A DNA stretch of 57,646 nucleotides. Origin: an uncultured Pelagibacteraceae bacterium (lineage in GTDB: Bacteria; Pseudomonadota; Alphaproteobacteria; Pelagibacterales; Pelagibacteraceae). The translations under genes were made by a program, and so were the position numbers. The stretch is taken from contig CACISL010000009.1 of the NCBI GenBank assembly GCA_902589305.1, forward strand, positions 1 through 57,646, in the 5' to 3' direction. Positions 29,282-37,605 of this stretch are shown piece after piece. Every line of letters starts with the position of its first letter. Positions within the stretch are counted from its first letter, which is position 1. Under the pieces are notes generated by a model. That model had not been told where the DNA came from. It worked only from the letters and a program-made list of their open reading frames with translations, and searched no databases.

Positions 29282-30202
29282 ATGGGAATTTTTGATAAGT
29301 TTAAATCAGGGCTTGGAAAAAGTTCATCGAGTCTTACAGACGGCTTTAAAAATATTTTTTCTAGAAAAAAGATTGACTCAAGCATTCTTGAAGAATTTGA
29401 GGAATTAATCATTTCTTCTGATGCCGGTGTTGATGTAGCAAAAGAGCTTAGAAAAGATTTCGAAAGCTTTAGAGTTGATAAAAATTTAGACGATCACAAA
29501 GAAATTTTAAAACTCTTAGCTGATAAGTTAGCGATAAATCTCCAAAAGTACGAAAAAGATTTAAGCCTTATGGGAAATGCAAAATCTGCTGTGATTGTTG
29601 TATCTGGTGTGAACGGTGTTGGAAAAACAACTAGTATCGGAAAACTTGGAAAGTATTTTAAAGATAATAATAGATCCGTTGTCTTTGGAGCTGCAGATAC
29701 TTTTAGAGCAGCAGCCATAGATCAGTTACAAGTTTGGGCTGCAAAAGTAAAAGTAGATATAATTAAGTCAGAAATAAATAGCGACCCGGCGTCTGTTGCT
29801 TTTAAAACTGCTGAATTTGCAAAAAAAAATGAAATTGATGTCGCCTTGATAGACACGGCAGGAAGATTACAAAATAAAAAAAACCTCATGGAAGAATACA
29901 AAAAAATTATCAATGTCCTGAAAAAAATAGATAAGTCTTTTCCAAACGAGGTAATACTAGTTCTTGATGCGACTACTGGTCAAAATGCATTGAACCAAGT
30001 TGAGGAGTTTAGCAAAATACATAATCTAACAGGTCTTATAATTACAAAACTTGATAGCACTGCAAAAGGTGGGGTAGTTTTAGCAATTTGTAGAAAATAT
30101 AATTTACCTATAGTTGCAATTGGAATGGGTGAAAAAGAAGATGACTTGCAACCCTTTAACGCTGAATATTTTTCAAAAGCTTTGTTAGGTATTGAAATCT
30201 AA
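29282..30202 (+). CDS. ftsY: SRP receptor FtsY
   Basis: A 306-residue SRP-receptor GTPase, the partner of Ffh. It contains the N domain (residues 25-90) and the G domain with P-loop VSGVNGVGKTTSIGKLG (108-124), ADTFRAAAIDQL, DTAGRLQNK, and TKLDSTAKGG. The acidic A domain of E. coli FtsY is lacking; only about 25 residues precede the N domain, with an amphipathic GIFDKFKSGLGK start that probably binds membrane. Its 3' end overlaps the convergent hydrolase gene by 18 bases. Confidence 0.97.
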   Translation: MGIFDKFKSGLGKSSSSLTDGFKNIFSRKKIDSSILEEFEELIISSDAGVDVAKELRKDFESFRVDKNLDDHKEILKLLADKLAINLQKYEKDLSLMGNAKSAVIVVSGVNGVGKTTSIGKLGKYFKDNNRSVVFGAADTFRAAAIDQLQVWAAKVKVDIIKSEINSDPASVAFKTAEFAKKNEIDVALIDTAGRLQNKKNLMEEYKKIINVLKKIDKSFPNEVILVLDATTGQNALNQVEEFSKIHNLTGLIITKLDSTAKGGVVLAICRKYNLPIVAIGMGEKEDDLQPFNAEYFSKALLGIEI

Positions 30203-30988
30203 AAACTTTCTCAAAGCATTCATCAGTTGATCATTAAATTCCATCATATGGTCGTCGTTATCGGAAAAGTAATTGAATTTTGGATTATTGGCCTTCTCAA
30301 ATAATTCTACACCCATTTTAAAAGGAACAACATCATCTTTCTTACCGTGCATAATTAAAATAGGAATATTTATATTCTTAATCTTTTTTAAAGAGTCGTA
30401 CCTGTCTTTAATCAATAAATCGATAGGTAAATAGGGATAATAAATTTTTGCTGCATCTGCGATTGAGGTAAAAGGTGACTCTAAAACAATACCTGAGAAA
30501 GAATTGTCCTGGCCCAACTCTGTAGCAACACCTGTGCCTAATGACTCGCCATATAAAATAATATTTTTATTTATTACTCCAGTATTATTAAGCCATTCAA
30601 CAGATTTTCTAGAATCATTGTACAAATTTTTCTCTGTTGGTTTGCCTAGATTACCACTGAACCCTCTCCATGAAATAATAAGAATATTTACATTTAATTT
30701 ATTTAATTCATTAAGTTTATGAACCCTATTGGTTAGATCACCTGCATTACCATGGAAGTATAAAATTGTTTTATATTTTTTTATGTCTTTTTCCAAAAAC
30801 CATGATTTAAGTTTTATATCTTTATCAACCCTAATAAAAACTTCTTTATATTCAAATTGAATTTCATCTCCTGTGTAGTTATTTTCGCTTGGATGATAAA
30901 GTAATTTTCTTTGGTACAAATAAGTGAAAAGTACAATTATAATATAAGCTAATGTAATTGACGATAAAGCTAAATAAAGATACTTCAT
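30185..30988 (-). CDS. Alpha/beta hydrolase, membrane-anchored (ABHD13/BEM46-like)
   Basis: A 267-residue serine hydrolase with an N-terminal membrane segment (residues 3-22). The oxyanion region is LYFHGNAGDLTNR, the nucleophile elbow is ILYGESLGTGVA, the acid is in HGKKDDVVPF and the histidine is in SDNDDHMMEF. This set and the RGFSGNLGKPTEKNLY block are typical of the BEM46/YfhR group, whose substrates are mostly unknown. It is the last gene of the amidase-EamA run; its start overlaps the transporter stop by four bases. Confidence 0.85.
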   Translation of the reverse strand: MKYLYLALSSITLAYIIIVLFTYLYQRKLLYHPSENNYTGDEIQFEYKEVFIRVDKDIKLKSWFLEKDIKKYKTILYFHGNAGDLTNRVHKLNELNKLNVNILIISWRGFSGNLGKPTEKNLYNDSRKSVEWLNNTGVINKNIILYGESLGTGVATELGQDNSFSGIVLESPFTSIADAAKIYYPYLPIDLLIKDRYDSLKKIKNINIPILIMHGKKDDVVPFKMGVELFEKANNPKFNYFSDNDDHMMEFNDQLMNALRKFLDFNT

Positions 30989-31887
30989 ACTTTTTTTCTA
31001 GCGAAATAAACTCCAGTAAAAACTAATAATCCACCTAAATAATGAAAACTTAGAAGAGGTTCTTCAAAAATTATAATTCCAAAAATAGATCCATAAACTG
31101 CGAATAAATATAAAGTAAACCCAGCAAAGGATGCGCCTACATATTTTTGTAACCGTGTATATAAAGAGAAAGCAATAATACTAGGTGAAATAGCAGCAAA
31201 AACAATCCAGAACAAAAATGTCTGATTATAATTTGTCTTAGCAAAATAAATATTTTCTAAAATAAAAAATGGGAAAAGCGACATAAATCCAAACATTGCG
31301 ATTAAAGTAAATCGAGCCATTAAACTAAATTTTGATTTCCAATTTAATAAATAAATTGAGTAAAGAGCCCAACCTAAAGCTGCTCCCAAAACCCATAAGT
31401 CACCTATTGTAAAATTTAGGTTTATTAAAAAATCTAAATTACCTTTAGATATAATTGTAAAAACACCTGCGATACAAATAAATAAGCCTAATATTCTAAA
31501 AAAATTAATTTTTTCTTTAAAGAATAAAATTGATAAAAAAATTATTATTACCGGTGAAGATGTATAGATTATACCAATATTTGCCATTGTTGTTGTCATG
31601 CCTGCAAGATTTGGAAAAGCCCCACATATACCGCAACCCATTGAGCCTAAGAAAAAAAGCTTAAAAAACTCTTTATTAAAGTCTTTTTTATTTTTTAAAA
31701 TTTCGTTAAAAAAAAATGGAAATAATATAATGAATACAGTAAGCCATCGCCAAAATGCTAGAGAAATAGGAGGTACTGACTCAACGCCACCTCTTGCTAC
31801 AATAGTGTTTGTAGCCATAAAAATTGGCTGGATTAACAAAAGTAAATAAGGAGCGTAAGGATTATTTTTTGTCAATGAAGGCTTCAT
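30985..31887 (-). CDS. EamA/DMT-family transporter
   Basis: A 300-residue protein with about ten membrane helices arranged as two EamA repeats. The first repeat has the FWRWLTVFIILFPFFF block and AGMTTTMANIGIIYTSSPV, and the second has GDLWVLGAALGWALYSIYL and ISPSIIAFSLYTRL. The family exports or takes up amino acids and other small metabolites; the substrate is unknown. It overlaps a small membrane protein gene by 26 bases and the hydrolase by four, so this is one transcript. Confidence 0.88.
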   Translation of the reverse strand: MKPSLTKNNPYAPYLLLLIQPIFMATNTIVARGGVESVPPISLAFWRWLTVFIILFPFFFNEILKNKKDFNKEFFKLFFLGSMGCGICGAFPNLAGMTTTMANIGIIYTSSPVIIIFLSILFFKEKINFFRILGLFICIAGVFTIISKGNLDFLINLNFTIGDLWVLGAALGWALYSIYLLNWKSKFSLMARFTLIAMFGFMSLFPFFILENIYFAKTNYNQTFLFWIVFAAISPSIIAFSLYTRLQKYVGASFAGFTLYLFAVYGSIFGIIIFEEPLLSFHYLGGLLVFTGVYFARKKV

Positions 31888-32041
31888 AGAACATCATTAC
31901 AATTACCATACCCATTAAAATATAAACAGGAAGCACATCAAAAAATCCTATCATCATTGATCTAGTTAATGTTGTGGCTAAACCAATTAAAAAAAGGGTA
32001 CAGAGACCAACACCAATTATTATTGTAATTTTATCCTTCAT
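31862..32041 (-). CDS. Small membrane protein of unknown function
   Basis: A 59-residue protein with two hydrophobic helices (about residues 4-22 and 29-50) separated by a short TLTRSMMIGFFD loop, ending in FIDKK. I recognise no family. The ATG at 32041 is used; a TTG 18 bases upstream is the alternative. It overlaps the 3' end of the amidase gene by 11 bases and the transporter by 26. Overlap on both sides with genes in the same direction supports that it is real. It could be an accessory subunit of the EamA transporter. Confidence 0.6.
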   Translation of the reverse strand: MKDKITIIIGVGLCTLFLIGLATTLTRSMMIGFFDVLPVYILMGMVIVMMFYEAFIDKK

Positions 32042-33365
32042 CTCTACAATTTTTCTCAAGCCAGTTAGCTGTACCTAAAAATCTTAGATCATCAAGTTTA
32101 TCACCAACTAACTGAACTCCTAATGGTAAGTCATTTTCACCTGTAAGTAAAGGTAATGAAATTGTGGGCAAACCAAGATAAGTCCAGATTTTTTGGAAGT
32201 CCGCACTTCCAGTAGATTTTAATCCTTTGTCAGCAACTCCGCTTGATGATGGAGTAATAATTCCGTGGTAATCTTCAAAAACTTCTTTATAAGACTCATA
32301 ACTTTGTTTCATAAAATCTGAAGCATCACCATATTCTTTTGCTGAATATTTTAATCCTCTTGAGATAGCTTCTCTCATTTCCTTTGAAAGTTTAGTTTTA
32401 TCTTTTTTATAATAAACTTGAAAATTATTTGCCATATCAACTTCATGAATGATTTGATGATAATTTGGTATATCGTCAAAGTATGACGGTGTATCAAAAA
32501 CCTCTATGTTTTTTTTGAAGTTTTTAATTAAAAATTCAAAAGCTTGCTGTGATTTTTTATTTATATTTTTCCAATTTTGCGTTTTATAAAAAATAAATTT
32601 TGGATCAAAAACTGGTCCTTTCTCACATTCCTGAATCATGTTATCAGCAGCGAAATAAATTGTTGAGGGGTCGTGTAAATCTTTTCTAATTAGTGATTTA
32701 GCTAATAATGCAACATCTTTTACACTTTTTCCAAATACGCCCATTGTATCGAGTTTATCTGAAACTTTTAAAACACCGTTTCTAGAGATTAATCCATACG
32801 ATGGTTTATATCCTACTACACCACAATACGACGCTGGCCTAATTACTGATCCACCTGTTTGAGAACCAACTGACAAAGGCGCCATATGTGACGCAACTAC
32901 AGCTGCTGAACCGCTTGATGATCCTCCTGGTGTTCTTGAATAATCATGAGGATTTTTTGTTTTAGACGGATGTATATATGCAAGTTCACAAGTAACAGTT
33001 TTGCCCATGATAATTGCCCCTGAATTTTTTAATAAGTTTACAATTTCCGAGTCTTGTGAATTAGACATTTTTTTTCTAAAGACTGTCCCACATTCGGTTG
33101 GCATATCATACGTACCTATAATATCCTTAATTGCAACTGGCATACCGTGCAATGGCCCGAGGGGTTTTCCAGATTTTCTATAAGTGTCGGCTTCTTCAGC
33201 TTTTTCTAATAAAAGTTTTTTGTCTAAAAATTGCCAAGCCTGGACGTCTTTTTCAAATTTTTTAATTCTATCTAAATAAGCTTTGCAAAGATCTAATGAA
33301 GAAATTTCACCAGAATGAAGTTTTTGTGATAAATCGTAAGCACTTAAAGATGTAACGTCTATCAT
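32031..33365 (-). CDS. Amidase signature family protein
   Basis: A 444-residue amidase of the GatA/fatty-acid-amide-hydrolase superfamily. The Ser-cisSer-Lys triad is visible: the lysine in MPVAIKDIIGTYDMP and the serines in TPGGSSSGSAAVVASH with GSQTGGSVIRPASYCG. It is unlikely to be the GatA of aminoacyl-tRNA synthesis: no gatC or gatB is adjacent, and it sits eight bases after the TRAP permease gene dctM. It probably hydrolyses an imported or cytoplasmic amide. Confidence 0.85.
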   Translation of the reverse strand: MIDVTSLSAYDLSQKLHSGEISSLDLCKAYLDRIKKFEKDVQAWQFLDKKLLLEKAEEADTYRKSGKPLGPLHGMPVAIKDIIGTYDMPTECGTVFRKKMSNSQDSEIVNLLKNSGAIIMGKTVTCELAYIHPSKTKNPHDYSRTPGGSSSGSAAVVASHMAPLSVGSQTGGSVIRPASYCGVVGYKPSYGLISRNGVLKVSDKLDTMGVFGKSVKDVALLAKSLIRKDLHDPSTIYFAADNMIQECEKGPVFDPKFIFYKTQNWKNINKKSQQAFEFLIKNFKKNIEVFDTPSYFDDIPNYHQIIHEVDMANNFQVYYKKDKTKLSKEMREAISRGLKYSAKEYGDASDFMKQSYESYKEVFEDYHGIITPSSSGVADKGLKSTGSADFQKIWTYLGLPTISLPLLTGENDLPLGVQLVGDKLDDLRFLGTANWLEKNCRDEG

Positions 33366-33373
33366 TTAAATTG

Positions 33374-34735
33374 TTAATTAGCGAATAATGTATCTGGCAA
33401 CCAAAGAGCTATTCCTGGAAATAGATACATTAAAAACATGGCAAAAATGACAATACCTAGAAAAGGCATAATACCTCTAAATATTTCCATTAACTCTACA
33501 TTTTTAGTTTGCACACCTTTTAAATAATACGCGGACATTGCCATCGGCGGTGTTAAAAATGAAGTTTGTAAATTTAGTGCAATTAACATTGCAAAAAAGT
33601 AAGGATTAACTCCAAAAAATTCTACAAGTGGTAAAAATATAGGAACAAAAATAATCAAAATTTCAGTCCACTCTAATGGCCATCCTAATAAGAAAATAAT
33701 TATTTGCGTAATTACTAGGAATTGCCAAGGTTGTAAATTCATTGATTTAAAAAAATGCTCAAAAACCTCATGACCACCTAAGTAAGAAAAAACAGATGCG
33801 AAAGTCCAAGAGCCAATGAATAACCACATTATCATTGCGGTTGTCTTTGCTGTTAGAAATACAGATTCTTTGAAATTTTTCCATTTTAAAGTCTTGTAAA
33901 AATATGAAAGCACTAACGCTCCAAAGGCTCCAACTGCTGCAGCCTCTGCAGGTGTAGCAAGTCCTCCTAAAATAGTACCTAATACTAATATTATTAATGA
34001 AAAAAGTGGTAAGAACGAAACCATAACCTCTTTTAAAATTTCAGATCTTGGCGGAATATCCTCTTTTGGAGGTTTAGGCGCTATTGATGGATTAAAATAA
34101 GCAAGTGTAACCGCATACATTATATAAAGACCAGCTAATAATAATCCTGGAAAAATTGCTGCTGCAAATAATCTTAAAGGTGATAGCTGAGCAATAACTG
34201 AATAAACAATTAACATGATGCTTGGAGGAATCAAAATTCCTAAACATCCTCCAGAACAAATTACTCCTGAGGCAAATTTTTTATCATATCCAGCTCTTAT
34301 CATTGCAGGCCAAGCAAGTAATCCCATTAGTGTAACAACAGCACCGATAATTCCTGTCGCTGTTGAAAATAAAGCGCAAGTTACAAGCGCGGCAACAGCC
34401 ATAGAAGCAGGGAGTCTGTGAGAGGCCAATCTTATTGCAAAAAACAATCTAGAAACTATTCCGGCTCTCTCAACTAAGTAGCCCATAAATAAAAAGAGTG
34501 GAACGGCGGTTAAAACAGTATTATCCATCACTGTATAAGTGTTCTGAACAAATAATTGGAAAATCCTATTATCAAAAAGATGTTCCATTCTTGTAGGATC
34601 GAAGTAAGCGTAATAGCCGAATCCAACTCCCATCGCCATTAATGTAAATGCAATTGGAAAACCTAGCAGTACAGCAAATAAGAAAATGGACATCATTAAA
34701 ATTGCTATTTCGGGATTAGTTAAACTAAATAACAT
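33374..34735 (-). CDS. dctM: TRAP transporter large permease (DctM)
   Basis: A 453-residue membrane protein with about twelve helices, the sodium-coupled transport subunit of a tripartite carboxylate uptake system. It has IPPSIMLIVYSVIAQ and TPAEAAAVGAFGALV, two blocks conserved in DctM, and 'VPLFLFMGYLVERAG'. It overlaps dctQ by 11 bases. The length and order dctP-dctQ-dctM are normal. Confidence 0.94.
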   Translation of the reverse strand: MLFSLTNPEIAILMMSIFLFAVLLGFPIAFTLMAMGVGFGYYAYFDPTRMEHLFDNRIFQLFVQNTYTVMDNTVLTAVPLFLFMGYLVERAGIVSRLFFAIRLASHRLPASMAVAALVTCALFSTATGIIGAVVTLMGLLAWPAMIRAGYDKKFASGVICSGGCLGILIPPSIMLIVYSVIAQLSPLRLFAAAIFPGLLLAGLYIMYAVTLAYFNPSIAPKPPKEDIPPRSEILKEVMVSFLPLFSLIILVLGTILGGLATPAEAAAVGAFGALVLSYFYKTLKWKNFKESVFLTAKTTAMIMWLFIGSWTFASVFSYLGGHEVFEHFFKSMNLQPWQFLVITQIIIFLLGWPLEWTEILIIFVPIFLPLVEFFGVNPYFFAMLIALNLQTSFLTPPMAMSAYYLKGVQTKNVELMEIFRGIMPFLGIVIFAMFLMYLFPGIALWLPDTLFAN

Positions 34736-35309
34736 CTTTTTGATCCTCGTCTTGTGAAGTTCGCATTAACATTTTTTCTGTCTCCTCAGCTACTACCATT
34801 CGAGCAGGCCAGTGACCGGTTTGAATACAAATAATTGATCTACAAACTTCGCTAATACCTTGGATAACTAATAAAATTCCGGCAGCTGGTATCAAAGATT
34901 TAGCCATATAAATTTGAATTTGTGCTGGACTGTTCCAGCTTGTTTCTTTTATCTTCCATGCAAGCGAAGCATATTCATAACCATAAAACGCTAGTGCGAG
35001 TACACCAGGGAAGAAAAAAATAAAATATAAAACTAAATCGATATAACCTTGTGTTCTTGGTTTAAAAAGTCTGTAAATTACGTCACCTCTAACGTGAGCT
35101 TCTGTAGATAAAGTGTATGCGCCTGCCATCATAAATATTGCGCCATACATTTGTAAACTAAAATCGAAATTCCACAAAGTAGGAGCATTGAAAGCATATG
35201 CCATAACTACTTCATAACAAGTTCCTCCCATTAAGATTACGATGCACCAAGAAAATGCCTTCCCTACGGAAGTACTTAAAGTATCTGCAAAATGAATAAA
35301 TCCCCTCAT
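34725..35309 (-). CDS. dctQ: TRAP transporter small permease (DctQ)
   Basis: A 194-residue protein with four membrane helices. It contains GTCYEVVMAYAFNAPTLW, MMAGAYTLSTEAHVRGD and a long C-terminal cytoplasmic tail. It is separated from dctP by an 84-base gap with a strong hairpin, and overlaps dctM. Confidence 0.9.
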   Translation of the reverse strand: MRGFIHFADTLSTSVGKAFSWCIVILMGGTCYEVVMAYAFNAPTLWNFDFSLQMYGAIFMMAGAYTLSTEAHVRGDVIYRLFKPRTQGYIDLVLYFIFFFPGVLALAFYGYEYASLAWKIKETSWNSPAQIQIYMAKSLIPAAGILLVIQGISEVCRSIICIQTGHWPARMVVAEETEKMLMRTSQDEDQKDVI

Positions 35310-35347
35310 GAAATTTTAAACTATTCTAATTTTTTTGTAATTTCCAT

Positions 35348-35378
35348 AAAAAAAGGGGGCGCAAATACGCCCCCTTTT
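35348..35378 (-). terminator. Rho-independent terminator or attenuator between dctP and dctQ
   Basis: A perfect 11-base stem, AAAAGGGGGCG (35351-35361) with CGCCCCCTTTT (35368-35378), encloses a six-base loop. On the minus strand the seven G-C-rich pairs are followed by seven T residues, which is the classic intrinsic terminator form. It lies 16 bases past the dctP stop and 39 before the dctQ start. The likely effect is that most transcripts stop after the binding protein gene. Confidence 0.85.
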
Positions 35379-35393
35379 ATGATTAAAATATAA

Positions 35394-36542
35394 TTAAATT
35401 TTAACTTTTGCTATTGAACCGAACTCATTCTCGTAAGCCAACTTGTAATTAGGCTGGTTCATGAGTAAGTATTTCATAACTCTCTTAGCATAAGCTTTTT
35501 GTGAGTCTACAATCTTTTTAAAGAATGGATCTTTCTTATTGAAATCACCAATTACTTTATCCCAACCTTTTAATTGTTGAGCTAAGATCGCATCTGATGT
35601 TTGATACACATTTACTTTATGCTGGTTCATCAATTTTGATAAGTCAGCTGAGTATCTTACTAATGCTTTAAAGTAGTTATCACTGTTCGCAGCATAAGCA
35701 GCATTTTTTAGAATAGCCTGATGTTTAGGCGATAATCCATTAAATGTCTTCTTATTTACTGGGATTTCAAACATCTCTTGTGATTGGTGGAAGCTTCCTA
35801 AGTGATAATGCTTAGAAACGTCTTGCATACCAAACTGAGAGTCTGATGTTGGGTTGTTAAACTCAGCAGCTTCAATTAAACCTGTCTTCATCGCAGGCTG
35901 AATTTCACCTCCTGGTAATTGTCTTACAACCATTCCCATTGCTGTTAATACGTTAGTTGCTAGTCCTACTGTTCTGTACTTCATACCTTTTACATCAGAT
36001 ACTTTTGTTACGTTCTTTTTGAACCATCCAAAAGGCTGTGCAGGCATTGGCATGTGGAAGAACCCTATATAATCGAAACCAACTTTCGCAAGTGTTTCAT
36101 CATAAAGTTTTCTACCTCCACCATACTCTATCCATCCCATAATTTCTTGAGATGACATTCCGTATGACGGACCAGTACCGAATAGAGAAGCTGCTGGATT
36201 TTTTCCATACCAATAAGCTGTTACCCAGTGTCCCATATCAAGTACACCTGAACTTACTGCTTGTCCAATTTCCGAAGTCTTTACTACAGCTCCAACTGGC
36301 TGAAGATCAATTTTTAATTCACCTCCAGACATGTCGCCTACCATTTTTGCGTAGTCGCCAGCCATTTCAAAGAAAATGTTAGCGCCTGACGGCCAAGCCG
36401 CTTGCATCTTTAAAGTTTGCGGAGCACCAAATGCAACGTTAGGCATTGCAACTGTTGCTGCTGCTGCAGCACCCGTAGCTGCTGCTGCTTTAAAGAACTT
36501 ACGTCTTGATGGAGTTTTTACTCCTTTTTTTATTTTTGACAT
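35394..36542 (-). CDS. dctP: TRAP transporter substrate-binding protein (TakP/DctP-like)
   Basis: A 382-residue periplasmic receptor. It starts with a Tat signal, SRRKFFKAAAATGAAAAA, with twin arginines at 13-14 and probable cleavage after AFGA (residue 40). The mature protein has the receptor blocks GQAVSSGVLDMGHWV, GMKYRTVGLA (the arginine that normally clamps the ligand carboxylate) and RQLPGGEIQPAMKTGLIEA. The 'LPGGEI' block resembles 2-oxoacid receptors of the TakP group. Neighbouring glycolate/lactate oxidising genes suggest a small 2-hydroxy- or 2-oxo-acid ligand. A strong ribosome-binding site and the following terminator predict high expression. Confidence 0.92.
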   Translation of the reverse strand: MSKIKKGVKTPSRRKFFKAAAATGAAAAATVAMPNVAFGAPQTLKMQAAWPSGANIFFEMAGDYAKMVGDMSGGELKIDLQPVGAVVKTSEIGQAVSSGVLDMGHWVTAYWYGKNPAASLFGTGPSYGMSSQEIMGWIEYGGGRKLYDETLAKVGFDYIGFFHMPMPAQPFGWFKKNVTKVSDVKGMKYRTVGLATNVLTAMGMVVRQLPGGEIQPAMKTGLIEAAEFNNPTSDSQFGMQDVSKHYHLGSFHQSQEMFEIPVNKKTFNGLSPKHQAILKNAAYAANSDNYFKALVRYSADLSKLMNQHKVNVYQTSDAILAQQLKGWDKVIGDFNKKDPFFKKIVDSQKAYAKRVMKYLLMNQPNYKLAYENEFGSIAKVKI

Positions 36543-36545
36543 ATG

Positions 36546-36551
36546 TCCTCC
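36546..36551 (-). promoter_or_regulatory. Strong Shine-Dalgarno for dctP
   Basis: GGAGGA lies four bases before the dctP ATG on the minus strand. Most genes in this window have weak A-rich leaders, so this site stands out and fits high translation of a periplasmic binding protein. It also fixes the dctP start. Confidence 0.6.
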
Positions 36552-36647
36552 GTTAGTTAATTAACTGAAATATTTAAGCATAAACTCAAATCAGAGTCTC
36601 TAACTTTTTAGAATTATTTTAAATTGCAGATTCAATCTAGAAGTGTA

Positions 36648-37604
36648 CTAATTTACCTGATCTTGTGGTTTTTTCCCTGAAAAAAAATCTTCCAAATTTT
36701 TTGTAGCCCTATATGCCATATCCCACCTTGTCCTTTTGGTAGCACTTCCTAAATGAGGTAGCAAAAAAATATTTTTTAACTTTAAATATTCAGGATGAAT
36801 TTTTGGTTCACCATTATAAACATCTAAACCATAAGCAAAAACTTTACCATTTTTCAAAGCCTCAATCATAGCATCATCATCAACTACATCACCTCTAGCT
36901 GCGTTACCTATTACTGTATTTTCTTCTAGATAACTTAAGGTCTCTTTATTGATTAAGTTTTTTGTTTCTGGAGTAGCGGGGCAATTAATCGATAAAAATT
37001 CACTTTTTTCAAATAAGCTCTTTATATCTTTATGATAAATCGCTCCATCCTCTAAGTCTGAAGAAAGTTTAGACCTATTGTGATAATGTATCTCCATATT
37101 AAAAGCTTTTGCTCTTTTAGCAACTGCTCTTCCTATTCTACCCATACCAAGAATTCCTAGTCTTTTATTAGACATTTGTTTTCCTAATAAAAAATCCCAA
37201 GACCATTTCCAATTTTGTGTTTCTGCTGCAATTCGGCCCTCATAAGCTTTTCTAGATGCACCTAATAAAAGTAATATTTGAATATCAGCTGTAGCATCTG
37301 TTAAAACATCAGGCGTATTTGTTACAGTTATCCCTTTTTCTTTTGCTGCTTGAATATCTATATTACCGAAACCAACTGCACCGTTAGCAATTATTTTAAT
37401 CGAATCAGATAATTTAGAAATAGTATCGGCATTTATTGGGTCTGTGACTGAGCTTAAAATTCCATCATAATTTTTTGAACCATCAATTATTTCTTTTGGT
37501 GTATAAATCTTATCATCTTCATTTAGTGTAACTTCAAATAGAGTTTTAAGTTTCTCCTCATTTTCTTTAAGAAGTCTTCTAGTTACAAATATTTTTTTTT
37601 TCAT
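36648..37604 (-). CDS. D-2-hydroxyacid dehydrogenase, glyoxylate/hydroxypyruvate-reductase-like
   Basis: A 318-residue NAD(P)-dependent dehydrogenase of the 2-hydroxyacid family. The cofactor site is RLGILGMGRIGRAVAKRA. The catalytic set is R in NAARGDVVDD, E in YNGEPKIHPE and H in LLPHLGSATKRTRW. The 'ANGAVGFGNID' substrate loop resembles glyoxylate and hydroxypyruvate reductases (GyaR/GhrB). It is one base after glcF, so it probably interconverts glyoxylate and glycolate, or hydroxypyruvate and glycerate, beside the glycolate oxidase. Confidence 0.85.
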   Translation of the reverse strand: MKKKIFVTRRLLKENEEKLKTLFEVTLNEDDKIYTPKEIIDGSKNYDGILSSVTDPINADTISKLSDSIKIIANGAVGFGNIDIQAAKEKGITVTNTPDVLTDATADIQILLLLGASRKAYEGRIAAETQNWKWSWDFLLGKQMSNKRLGILGMGRIGRAVAKRAKAFNMEIHYHNRSKLSSDLEDGAIYHKDIKSLFEKSEFLSINCPATPETKNLINKETLSYLEENTVIGNAARGDVVDDDAMIEALKNGKVFAYGLDVYNGEPKIHPEYLKLKNIFLLPHLGSATKRTRWDMAYRATKNLEDFFSGKKPQDQVN

Positions 37605-37605
37605 T

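Noticed and set aside
32031-33365. GatA of the Asp/Glu-tRNA amidotransferase.
   Set aside because: There is no gatB or gatC nearby and the operon context is transport, so a stand-alone amidase is the better reading.
36552-36647. A terminator or riboswitch in the gap between the D-2-hydroxyacid dehydrogenase and dctP.
   Set aside because: Only a 4-5 base stem (GACTC/GAGTT type) is present with no T run; it most likely holds a dctP promoter that I cannot place exactly.
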